From: Parelaphostrongylus tenuis
Lineage: Eukaryota > Nematoda > Chromadorea > Rhabditida > Metastrongylidae
Reading direction: 5' to 3'
NCBI GenBank assembly: GCA_019055375.1
Contig: JAHQIW010004271.1
Location: 62,001 to 126,000 of the forward strand
Length of the DNA: 64,000 nucleotides
The notes below the pieces were generated by a model that was not told the origin of the DNA, searched no databases, and saw nothing but the letters and a program-made list of their open reading frames with translations. Positions 36,241 through 44,741 of the stretch are shown here, in pieces (the stretch's first letter is position 1; every line of letters begins with the position of its first letter). The position numbers and the translations under genes are program-made.

Positions 36241-36261
36241 TTTAAACGGTAATACGTGCTT

Positions 36262-36640
36262 CAATTTACCCAGTGATATAGATTGATGTGTCAAACTTTT
36301 AAGTCGTATGAGACTTGAACTTCTACTTCACCCTATCCGAGGGCGCGTGTTGGAACCGTTGCGCTACCACTTCCTGTTTTGTCACCACTCTTCCTACGCC
36401 ACAACGCATCTATCTGTCAGCAACCAGCCGTCAACGGTCTAGCGTGGGTAGCCGGTATCGACATTGAACCCAGTCACGTTAACAGAAGTTGGGCATTGCA
36501 TGATCATACAGAATGCTTTTTTTAAATTTAACCGCTTCTAACGGTGATATGATGTTTCAATATACACAGTGATGTAGAGTGACGTGCAAAACTTTTGCGT
36601 TAGCTGGGACTCGAACCCTCATTTCATTCTAGTACATAAA
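36262..36640. repeat. tRNA-like SINE copies, family B
   Basis: Blocks gatatagattgatgtgtcaa, gagacttgaacttc, gttggaaccgttgcgctacc, and the body ggtagccggtatcgacattg. A second, shorter copy starts at about 36565 (gtgatgtagagtgacgtgca, gggactcgaaccctcattt). Confidence 0.65.
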
Positions 36641-36689
36641 CAGCGAACTTTTTTGGGCTAACCCAATGCCATCAAAATTATCCTTCACA

Positions 36690-37170
36690 TCAATCAAAGT
36701 ACCGCTGAAGGATGTTTAAAACACAGCGGTCTGGGAAATCTCTGGTCTCTAAGAATTACAGGAACTTCACCTAACACATTATGTCGCCAATTGTTTCGGA
36801 AACGCCTATATAATCCGAAAGACCGACCTTCTTGAAACCTCGTAATCGTCCAGGTAAAACATAGGATTGCATGATATGGCGTGGTGCTAGAGACGGCGGC
36901 GGTATGAATAGATACAATGTATCTGATCTCATGTAAAACATTAGGTGATGGATATATAGGCAAAAAAGGTAGGCCACTTTGTGTCCGCATAAAAAAACGT
37001 AAACGGAAAGTCGAAAGTCAGATAAGTACTCTATCAGGTGAGCATAGGGCAGAAAGGCAAAGAGGAGAGGACTTTGAGGTGGTAGTGAAATTCCTAGAGC
37101 AAGCATCAAAACATCTGAGAGAACACTTGAGAGTTCTTATAATCTTCAAAGTCCCAGGTAGGATAGGGTG
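36690..37170 (+). mobile_element. Penelope-like element relic, GIY-YIG endonuclease part
   Basis: Translated pieces follow the C-terminal part of the complete PLE: TLCRQLFRKRLYN, then MYLISCKTLGDGYIGKKG with RPLCVRIKKR, then EDFEVVVKFLEQ. Here the endonuclease core reads YIG, the normal GIY-YIG form, unlike the YID of the copies at 42-47 kb. Frames are broken. Confidence 0.82.
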
Positions 37171-37403
37171 GGAGAGCTTCGTCCTAGGGCAACAAATGAT
37201 GTGGACGTTTTCTGAGATCTACTGCTTAGTTGATGTAAGGCTCATTATTCACAGGGTGTGACAACACATCGATGATTTTTCTCGTATAAGCAGGTAAACG
37301 GTATGTTTCATATAATAGGTAGACGTTTGAACTGATTTTTAATTGGTTAAAATACGTGAAATTTTGAAACAACGATTAGATTTGGTATGGTATACTAAGT
37401 TTG

Positions 37404-37439
37404 AATTCTGAGAAAGGCGAAGTCACCGAAACGTCAGTT
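37404..37439 (+). ncRNA. PLE hammerhead-like relic
   Basis: AAUU, CUGAGAA, a weak hairpin, GAAAC, GUC, AGUU. The outer stem still pairs (AAUU with AGUU, one wobble) although its sequence differs from the pLTR copies. Core box CUGANGA is damaged by one base. Confidence 0.4.
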
Positions 37440-37549
37440 ATCGAATTTGAAGACGTGTTGACTAGGCGAATTGAAAATTTGCTTGTTAATTTCTTTTGCC
37501 CCGGTTTTGAAAGACTTTCACTGAGTTGTTAATTAAGTTAACTTTTTCA

Positions 37550-37585
37550 GGCACTGAAGAAAGTCAAACCGCCAAAACGCCTGCC
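37550..37585 (+). ncRNA. PLE hammerhead-like relic with compensatory stem change
   Basis: GGCA, CUGAAGA, hairpin region, AAAAC, GCC, UGCC. The outer stem is GGCA with UGCC where the pLTR copies have GGCU with AGCC, a compensatory change. The second box and cleavage triplet are mutated. Confidence 0.4.
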
Positions 37586-37734
37586 AATAATGATATATCG
37601 AACTTATGAATCCTATTGTTAACAACCTCAGTCTTCTCATTAAGAAAACTGAATGATATTAAGCTGTACTGCTTCATGGGATGCCCCTTCCAGGGTGACA
37701 ACTGTTCTCATCACTTTCTCGCGACAAGCACATA

Positions 37735-37806
37735 GGTCCCATGGTGTAGCGGTTAGCACTCAGGACTCTGAATCCTGCGACGGGAGTTCAAATCTCCCCG
37801 GGACCT
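37735..37806 (+). tRNA. tRNA-Gln (anticodon CUG)
   Basis: A full cloverleaf: acceptor GGTCCCA, box A TGGTGTAGCGGTTAGCA, anticodon stem CAGGA/TCCTG with loop CTCTGAA (anticodon CTG at 37768-37770), T arm GGGAG-TTCAAAT-CTCCC, acceptor 3' strand CGGGACC and T as discriminator. The last acceptor pair is an A7-C66 mismatch. No intron. It lies in the left arm of the inverted repeat and has a partner at 49158-49229. Confidence 0.85.
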
Positions 37807-37924
37807 TGCTTTTTGTTCAATATCACATAGAACTTAGCTGATTGACAGATGAAATATTTAATTAGTTCTGTGAAAAGACGGATGATTATTGTCAAATTAC
37901 GCAAAAACTAACCCAAGGCTGTCA

Positions 37925-38115
37925 AGTTTTTCACATCCGTACAGTGTAGTTCCGTTGCCGCTATGCATAATGGGAAAGTGCATTATCTGCATAATGGCAG
38001 AGTCAGTGATTGCATGAGTCCAGGTACGGTGTACGTAATTCTCTGCATGGTTGCAGGTAACAGTACGTTGGAGAAATGAATAGACCACTCAACATCCGTA
38101 TAAAAGTTTACCTGT
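37925..38115 (+). mobile_element. PLE relic, endonuclease region, in inverted-repeat arm
   Basis: The stretch translates to HNGRVSDCMSPGTVYVILC, corresponding to the PNGRDGDCMSVGTIYLIPC segment of the complete PLE, then in another frame to YVGEMNRPLNIRIK, corresponding to YIDETGRPLHIRTK. It is decayed. The mirror copy is at 48870-49025. Confidence 0.75.
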
Positions 38116-38211
38116 ATGGGAGAAATAAAGTCTAACAAAATTGTTCATTAGTTCATAAACTGACAATTTCGAAATCTTGCGTGAGGTTGGTATATCTTCT
38201 TCAAAATTGAT

Positions 38212-38246
38212 GGCTGACGTTTCGGCGATTTCCTTTCCTCAGAGCC
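38212..38246 (-). ncRNA. PLE hammerhead-like motif, solo
   Basis: Minus strand: GGCU, CUGAGGA, AAGGAAAUCGCC, GAAAC, GUC, AGCC. All three core boxes fit (N7 is G) and the outer stem is perfect; the inner stem is weak. The mirror copy is 48713-48747. Confidence 0.5.
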
Positions 38247-38334
38247 GTTTGACTATTGGGTTGTCACATAATTTCTTTCGTATTTCCTACACTTTTATTA
38301 AATCAGTTGTTAGTCATTTGGAAAAAAATCAATC

Positions 38335-38700
38335 GATCAACAATTTAATCATCCCCATGATCCATAATGTGCAGCCATTTGCTGAGTAAAGATTGGACGC
38401 CTTTCGCCTAGAAAGAATTAGGCTGGCGACTGAAGAAGTCGATGAGGCCATTGCTAAACTGGTTGTAATCTCCACATTGTTCTCCCGCAGATGCTGTTAT
38501 AGGGCGCGGATGATCTGATGGTGCACTATCAGGGTTATAGGATGAATATAGCACTGATATACACCCCTGTTTGTCCAAAATGTGGTGGCAAGTCGACTTT
38601 GCATTCTGAGGCGATCAGTTGCTGCATGAGGCGTAAATCGAGAAATCACTTAGCGGTTGCCCATTTTGTTTAGATGGCGAGCAAAGGTGAGTGTTGCAGT
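38335..38700 (-). mobile_element. Mariner transposase relic, C-terminal half
   Basis: Minus-strand translation gives YNPDSAPSDH, the mariner motif holding the third catalytic aspartate, then GLIDFFSRQPNSF, a stop, and AKGVQSLLSKWLHIMDHGDD, the typical mariner C-terminus. Upstream TPHAATDRLRMQSRLA lies in another frame. Not functional. Confidence 0.78.
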
Positions 38701-40265
38701 GGCATCCAAGTGTTACTGAAAACGTCTACCGCGTATTACAGCCTTTTGGTAATAACCCGATTCGGAATGAAAAAGAAAAACAACTATCAATAGTGCGGAG
38801 GAAATTATGGGGCAACTCAATACTTATATGGGAAAGGTCTTCGTTGTGTTGTCACACACTATCACCCTTTGAATTTCTTCGTTTTCCACTTCACTAAGCG
38901 ATTATAAGCTATGGCGATCAAATGAATAAGATTTAAAGTGGTGGGTATATTCCCGCGGAAAATTTCAAAACACCAGCGGGCAAATTATAATGTTTTGAAG
39001 ATACTGCAAAGATATAAAATCGGCATGTTCGAGAAATGCCTTTGTCACCAACAGCTCATCCCTTACGTTAGGCTAATCTTTTAATCAAAGCTAGCAATGT
39101 TGCTTACCAATAAAAATTCCGAGAAATTGATCTACCTAAATAAGTGGAACATTTACAAAGAACAAAGCAATGAGTAATTTAAAGAAACTGCTTCTTATGC
39201 AGTTGAAATCTAGGTATTCAGGTTTAGCTGAGTAGATTAGGCGTCAACCAGTAACGGAAAGCTCACTTTTATTAGTACTTTAAGAAGTGGAGTTTTATTT
39301 GCTCAGACGAAAATGTATTAAAATTAGTTGTTGCTATGTATTCTATGCCACAAAATAAAAAAGGCTAGAAGTATCCCTTTGAAAACCGGTTGCAAAATAC
39401 AAATGATTTTCTAATTATTTTGTTTTGCAAGAAAGATTAGGGTTGTTGTTGTTGTTGTTGTTTGTGGGTAGATTTCCTATGTTTATTATTATATTAAGGT
39501 AGAGGTAGCGAATTCTCGTTTTTTGGGTTTTCAAGGCTGCATCAAATATGTATGGTTTTAATTTGGTTTGGTTTTTGACTATCCACAAATTACCTTTTTT
39601 GATAGTATTCTTGCAACTTTATGAGGCGAAATTGGTTCATTTGGTGATGTTGGGTATTGCATCTTGTTTTTTCAGAAGTTTGTAATATAAGTTTTCAAAA
39701 GGCTGTTGGTTTTATCGTCTTAAATACGGTGTTCTTATTTTTTATTATGTTGCTTTAGTAATAATTTTGATTTTTAAGTTTGTGACTTTTTCAGGTTCTC
39801 AGGAAGGCAATACCGCTGAACCGCCAGTCAATATTCAGTTCTGCTGCGTCGTACTTGGTGATTACTACTCACCAATTACTCCATATTTGTCCAAGAAAAT
39901 AAATAGATTAGCTTCATAGATTTGAAATTGCTAAAGTGAGAATAAAGCCAGAGAAGAGTACGCCCTGGGCATGGAAAACCATTTCCTGAGATGCAGCCAG
40001 AAGCGGTAAGTCAAAGAATATGACAAGATTATGCGAAACAATTACAAAACAAAGCTTATTTGGTTAAAACTGTCCTTGCACTTTGCAATGGAATGAGTTT
40101 TTTTTTGCTCGATGTCAACTAATGAACATTATTTATTGCTGCAATTTTGTGTCATATCATGTGCTCTACTCACTCCTATTATTCCCATTATGCTCTCCGA
40201 ATAATTTCCTGTACCCCGTCCAGTTACCGCCTCTACGAATGACTTAAATGAGACTACATGAAGGT
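38700..40265. other. Stretch without recognised genes
   Basis: No supported coding region. It includes a (GTT)n run at 39442-39463 and a degenerate PLE-type motif near 39794-39830 (ctcaggaaggcaataccgct). Otherwise unidentified. Confidence 0.4.
39442..39463 (+). repeat. (GTT)n microsatellite
   Basis: Seven consecutive GTT-type triplets. Confidence 0.9.
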
Positions 40266-40269
40266 GACT

Positions 40270-40425
40270 TTGTAAGGACCATCAGTACATGAGAGACTCG
40301 CTGGTCTGTCTTACCGAACCCGGAGGGATAGATGGCTTGGTGAGTCATGAACGCGCGAGCAAACCATCGACCCTGTGTTCGACGCGGAGCAGTTAACCAC
40401 TGCGCCGCATGCGCTCCTTTTATTG
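40270..40425 (-). repeat. tRNA-like SINE, family A, truncated
   Basis: Reverse copy of the head and middle: cgaacccggagggatagatg, ggcttggtgagtcatgaac, accatcgaccctgtgttcg, taaccactgcgccgcatgcg. Confidence 0.7.
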
Positions 40426-40454
40426 AAAATGGGTAAATGAGTGTTATTTTCACT

Positions 40455-40655
40455 CAAAATACATTTGTCATTACCATTAACATTATCATTATCGTTGTCA
40501 CAACAATTACCGCTACCATTATCACTATCATTACCACGATCATTATCATTATCATTATCAATATCATTATCACAATCGTTATAATTATCACTATCATCAC
40601 TATCTCTATCATAATCACTGTCACTGTCGTTATCATTATCGCTATCATGAGAGGA
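40455..40655 (+). repeat. Imperfect ATTATC/ATCATT microsatellite
   Basis: About 200 bases built from cattatcattatc-like units with substitutions. It produces long isoleucine- or aspartate-rich ORFs on both strands that are not genes. Confidence 0.9.
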
Positions 40656-40699
40656 TTTTAGAAAAGATTCGTGTTTCGTTATACAATAGTAGCGAAAAT

Positions 40700-41150
40700 T
40701 TTGCTGTATCGTTCTTCGGCCTATGCTTTTCAATTATCATTTTGACTGCCTAATAAGCCTGTTAGTAGTTCTGATTCTATGCAGCCTTAACCTATGCGCG
40801 AAAAACATATGAAAGTGTAGAAGAAACTGAAATATTGAAGTCATGCGTTTTATGTGGAGTTTTCTAATCAAAGTGTAAAAAAACCCAAATTTGATAACAA
40901 AAATTGCCGTCACATGTGAATCGCTTGCGTACACTAGCCGACAACCAATGTGCCCCGTGTTTTGAACTCAGTTTTATCTCGCTTGCTACGGCGCACAAGA
41001 ACGTTCTCTTCAAAAAACAAACACGGTGTCGAAATTGCCGAAATTATGCTATCGAATGATCACTGATAGGCTAGAAGAAGATCTCCGTCCAGCGCGAAGA
41101 TGAGCGGCATAACATGCGTCGCTTGTAAAACACGGTTTTATTGTAGACTT
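40700..41150. repeat. M1 half-copy, left of the mariner
   Basis: Reverse complement of 48130-48560: gcctatgcttttcaattatc, gaaactgaaatattgaagtc, atgcgttttatgtggag, tgtgaatcgcttgcgtacac. With 48130-48560 it probably is one M1 element split by the mariner insertion. Confidence 0.65.
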
Positions 41151-41639
41151 ACAGATCTACTGCAAATGTACTATATTGCTCGTTAATGGGTATGAGTTAC
41201 GTAACAAGAAGTTGGTCATGGTGTAATGGAAACTTACCGAAAACAAAATAGGAAATGACTAAGGAAGTAACCTAGAACTTACTAAGGAGGTGTAAGATGG
41301 AACGTAATTGATTTTTGACTGGGTTAGTGCTATAAGTATTGGGTGTGAAGGAAGTAGAGAAATGTACTTAATTAATACTTAACAATATTGTTACTATTAG
41401 CAACTCAGATCAGCCCAGAGGGCGTATGGGGTCGACATAAATTTCCCTCGTTTCGCCTTTGGTATCCATTACCTCATGTCTTACATGAGACCAGATACTG
41501 TACCTGATCTCATGCAGTTTCCGTTGCTACCTTCAGATCATATCACGTAATGCTCTTGTCCATTGGGCTGTCCTATTATTACCTACCAATTTCGGCATTT
41601 TTGTTAATACAGCTGTTATTTACCAAAGAAATTAATTAA

Positions 41640-41953
41640 TAAACAAATATAGTCACCATTATATCAGCTATATACATACAACCAGTTAGTGCGCAATGAT
41701 TGACCGGCTTTCTCCTAAAAAAGACGAGCATGGAGATCAAAGAAGTCGGTGAGATTACTTTTGTGCTTGTTGTAGTATTCAATTTTTTCTCAGGCACATG
41801 CTGTTTTAGGCAGCGGAAGAGGTGATAATTTGGAGGAGAAATAGCAGAGCTAATACAGATGATGTGGTACCGCGGCCAGCCCATTCTTGAAAAGGTAGCT
41901 AGTCGACTTTGCATGGGGAGGTCGAGCGTTATTGTGGGAAAGGACAACACTAA
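41640..41953 (-). mobile_element. Mariner transposase relic, 3' half (split by PLE insertion)
   Basis: Minus strand: LSHNNARPPHAKSTSYLF (the HDNARPH block with D changed to N), then in the next frame HIICISSAISPPNYHLFRC and LKQHVPEKK. This is the central and C-terminal mariner transposase with frameshifts. The upstream half is at 47902-48130; the reading frame runs straight across when the PLE and one copy of the 12-bp repeat are removed. Confidence 0.82.
41942..41953 (+). repeat. Target-site duplication, left copy (ggacaacactaa)
   Basis: The 12-mer ggacaacactaa ends where PLE-related sequence begins (acctttgaaaatgataag). The identical 12-mer is at 47902-47913, just after PLE homology ends. 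Confidence 0.82.
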
Positions 41954-42076
41954 ACCTTTGAAAATGATAAGAAAAGCCTAGAAAACTAATCTTTATTCAG
42001 AGCTTTACGAGGTTGATATCTTCTTCCCCAATCGATTGTTCTTCTTTCCGGTCAATGGGTTTTCGCGTTTGCTTGT

Positions 42077-42112
42077 GGCTGACGTTTCGGCGAATACGCC
42101 TTCTTCAGAGCC
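42077..42112 (-). ncRNA. PLE hammerhead-like motif
   Basis: Minus strand: GGCU, CUGAAGA, A, GGCG-UAUU-CGCC, GAAAC, GUC, AGCC. Outer stem GGCU/AGCC and inner stem GGCG/CGCC are perfect; stem III is reduced to AC/GU with no loop. One extra A follows the CUGAAGA box. Confidence 0.55.
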
Positions 42113-42345
42113 TGAACGTATCAATCGTTGTAGCGTTATTTATATGACTATATACTGTGAGAGAAAAAAAATGAATAAATAAATTGAAAATCTACGGTGT
42201 TGATAAGCGATAACTAATCCGGGGAAACCACTCACCTTACCATCTAATCCAGGGACTACCTATGTTGTTAGCGCCAGGGTGACGTATGAGCCCGCCCCCC
42301 GTGTCACTAGGTCAAATTATGGATAGGTGCCATCTGAGACCCATG

Positions 42346-43735
42346 CTAGAAAATCAATCTGAGGTAAGGTGCCATGTGGTTGGTTATGTTAAGGCACTCG
42401 CCCTTTTTGTTCATTTGCGGGTTTCTGGAATTTATCCAGAAAGCTTCAAGGGTCTTCCGCGCCGATGTTTTTGGTTCGTGTCCTAGGATTTTGACTACTA
42501 TGTCGAAGTCGTCATCGTTGCGTCTTTGCATCCTGTGTGTACCTAGGGGTTTACTTGGGTCTTTATTTGTTTTTCCGTTTAGGTGTTCTTTAGTGCGGAT
42601 GTGAAGTGGTCTGCCTGTTTCGTCAATATATTCGCCACCACATGTCTTACAAGGGATAAGGTATATTGTACCTACGCTCATGCAATCGCCGTCTCTACCG
42701 TTGGGACAAATAACGCAGTCCTTTGTATTACATAGACGGTTATACAAGCGGTTTCGACCTAATTGACGACGCAGTGTTTTGGGCGGAATTTCTACAATTC
42801 CTACAGTATCTTCTAGACCACTGTTATTTAGACACTTTCTAATAGCGGTATTGACTTCGTCTGTTATGAAAGGTAGTTTAAGAGGTACCTTATTGTTTAG
42901 GTGTGGCGCCATGTCGTTCTCATTGCGAGGCTTTTCGCTCCTTTTGGGCCTAACGTTAGCTTTTGTTTTTTCTTTGTACCCATTAGAAATGGCTATTTTA
43001 CGCGCTAAGTCTAGTGATTCCCTTCTTTCATCGTCTCCCGTACAGACACTTACAGCTGTTCGATACATATTTCGGATAAGTGCCCTTTTAGTACGTGAGG
43101 GATGGGAAGAAAGGTAATGTACCAAGATGTTTTTGTTACTAGGCTTGCGATACCATTTTGTGCTGTAGCCACTTTCATTAAGTTGAACTTGATCGTTCAA
43201 GAAGGGAAGCCAGCTCTCTGAATTTTGTTGTTCTCGCGTCAACTTAATAAACTCTGACTGTCCGTTCAGGATTTCGAAATACTTATCCATCTCCTCTTGC
43301 GTAAAGCAGATGATAAAACAATTGTCTATATAGCGACAGTAGAGTATTGGACGCCGATGGAGAACTGGAGCTTCCACTTTTGACATGAAAGCGATGGCTA
43401 AACTGGGTGCTAGTCTTTGCCCCATTGCCAACACTCTAATTTGTGCAAAATATTTTCCTAACCACCTAAGGATTGAACAGCTTAGGCATGGTTTGAGGAG
43501 TGTGATAAGCTGTTGGACAGACAAGCCAAAAATATCTATGCTTTTTACGTTTTCTATCAGTAATTCATGAGTGGCTTGTATTGCGACGTCATTTGAGACG
43601 TTTGTATAGAGCGGTGTAACATCAAACGACTCCATTACATACGTATGATTTGGACGCGCATTTTTAAGGTGCTCTAGGAATATATTGGCGTTGGGGAGAT
43701 GGGTTGGTATGAACTTCAGTAATTGCGACAATGGC
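42346..43735 (-). CDS. PLE protein fragment: RT motifs A-C plus GIY-YIG-like nuclease
   Basis: About 460 residues, open throughout, but lacking the N-terminal 450 residues of the complete copy. It would be part of the Penelope reverse transcriptase-endonuclease, which copies element RNA at a nick. The active-site box is YIDN instead of YMDD/YVDD and the nuclease reads YID instead of YIG, the same changes as in the complete copy. The first eight residues of the annotated ORF belong to the junction, not the element. Not expected to be active. Confidence 0.85.
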
Positions 43736-44336
43736 CAAAAAGAAGCGAAAAGCCTCACAATGGGAACGCCATGGTGCCAAACCTAAACAATAATGTACCT
43801 CTTAAACTACTTTTCATAACAGACGAAGTCAATACCGCTATTAGATAGTGTCTAAAAAACAGTGGTCTAGAAGATACTGTAGGAATTGTAGAAATTCCGC
43901 CCAAAATACTGCGTCGTCAATTAGGTCGAAACCGCTTGTATGACCGTCTATGTAATACAAAGGACTGCGTTATTTGTCCCAACGGTAGAGACGGCGATTG
44001 CATGAGCGTAGGTGCAATATACCTCATCTCTTGGAAGACATGTGGTGGCGAATATATTGACGAACAGGCAGACCACTTCACATCCGCACTAAAGAACACC
44101 TAGACGGAAAAACAAATAAAGACCCAAGTAAACCCCTAGGTACACACAGGATGCAAAGACGCAGCGATGACGACTTCGACGTAGTAGTCAAAATCCTAGG
44201 GCACGAACCAAAAACATCGGCGCGAAAGACTCTTGAAGCTTTCTGGATAAATTCCAGAAACCCGCAAATGAACAAAAAGGGCGAGTGCCTTAACATAACC
44301 AACCACATGGCACCTTACCTCAGATTGATTTTCTAG
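43736..44336 (+). pseudogene. PLE partial copy, C-terminal nuclease part
   Basis: Forward copy starting inside the coding region (KRSEKPRNEN block) and running to the same stop as the complete copy. A stop (VNTAIR*), missense changes and a frameshift near 44062 interrupt it; the final 61 residues are open (44151-44336). It is followed directly by pLTR sequence and the complete copy, so it is the leading part of a partial tandem array. Confidence 0.88.
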
Positions 44337-44741
44337 CATGGGTCTCAGATGGCACCTATCCATAATTTGACCTAGTGACACGGGGGGCGGGCTCATACGT
44401 CACCCTGGCGCTAACAACATAGGTAGTCCCTGGATTAGATGGTAAGGTGAGTGCTTTCCCGGATTAGTTATCGCCTATCAACACCGTAGATTTTCAATTT
44501 ATTTATTCATTTTTTTTTCTCTCACAGTATATAGTCATATAAATAACGCTACAACGATTGATACGTTCAGGCTCTGAAGAAGGCGTATTCGCCGAAACGT
44601 CAGCCATAAGCAAACGCAAAAACCCATCGACCGGAAAGAAGAACAATCGATTGGGGAAGAAGATACCAACCTCGTGAAGCTCTGAAAAAAGATTAGTTTT
44701 CTGAGCTTTTCTTATCATTTTCAAAGGTTTATAATATTAAC
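44337..44741 (+). mobile_element. PLE pLTR, internal copy
   Basis: A non-coding direct repeat of 47452-47880. It begins after the stop (gcatgggtctcagatggcac), contains cgtcaccctggcgctaac, a TATA-like atatagtcatataaataac and the hammerhead-like motif at 44570-44605, and leads into the ATG of the complete copy at 44742. In PLEs such terminal repeats arise from tandem partial copies. Confidence 0.88.
44570..44605 (+). ncRNA. PLE hammerhead-like motif in pLTR
   Basis: GGCU, CUGAAGA, A, GGCG-UAUU-CGCC, GAAAC, GUC, AGCC. Core boxes CUGANGA, GAAA and UH are all present; stem I four pairs, stem II four pairs, stem III only AC/GU. The one extra A after CUGAAGA departs from the canonical ribozyme. Hammerheads with minimal stem III are known from PLE terminal repeats. 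Confidence 0.6.

Larger units (their letters stand above)
37395..38405. repeat. Left arm of a 12-kb inverted repeat
   Basis: The segment is the reverse complement, clearly diverged but collinear, of 48560-49600. Shared blocks in order: the hammerhead-like relics, gttaacaacctcagtcttct, the tRNA-Gln gene, the PLE endonuclease relic, gaggttggtatatcttcttc, and the end of a mariner relic (atgtgcagccatttgctg). A further matching segment on the left lies at 40700-41150, separated by an insertion of about 2.3 kb. Confidence 0.85.
41954..43735 (-). mobile_element. Inverted 5'-truncated PLE copy
   Basis: On the minus strand this holds the PLE from inside the RT domain to the end of the 3' region. Coding: about 43735 to 42346 in one open frame, carrying motif A (FDVTPLYTNV), motif B (MGQRLAPSLAIAFM), CRYIDNCFI, the cysteine-rich linker and the GIY-YIG-like nuclease (IYLIPCKTCGGEYIDETGRP). 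Non-coding 3' part: 42345-41954, with the hammerhead-like motif at 42077-42112. The copy lacks the extra A that breaks the complete copy. Its truncated end is joined head to head to the next, forward copy at about 43736 with a few bases of shared sequence (ggccaaaa). Confidence 0.92.

Noticed and set aside
40311..40733. 140-residue minus ORF and 74-residue plus ORF over the ATC-rich tract
   Set aside because: Both are translations of an imperfect microsatellite (Asp/Asn- or Ile-rich) and fade into a SINE; no gene signal.
42374..43117. Plus-strand ORFs of 76 and 112 residues, and their mirror images at 46680-47423
   Set aside because: They are antisense shadows of the PLE coding region; repeated only because the PLE is repeated.
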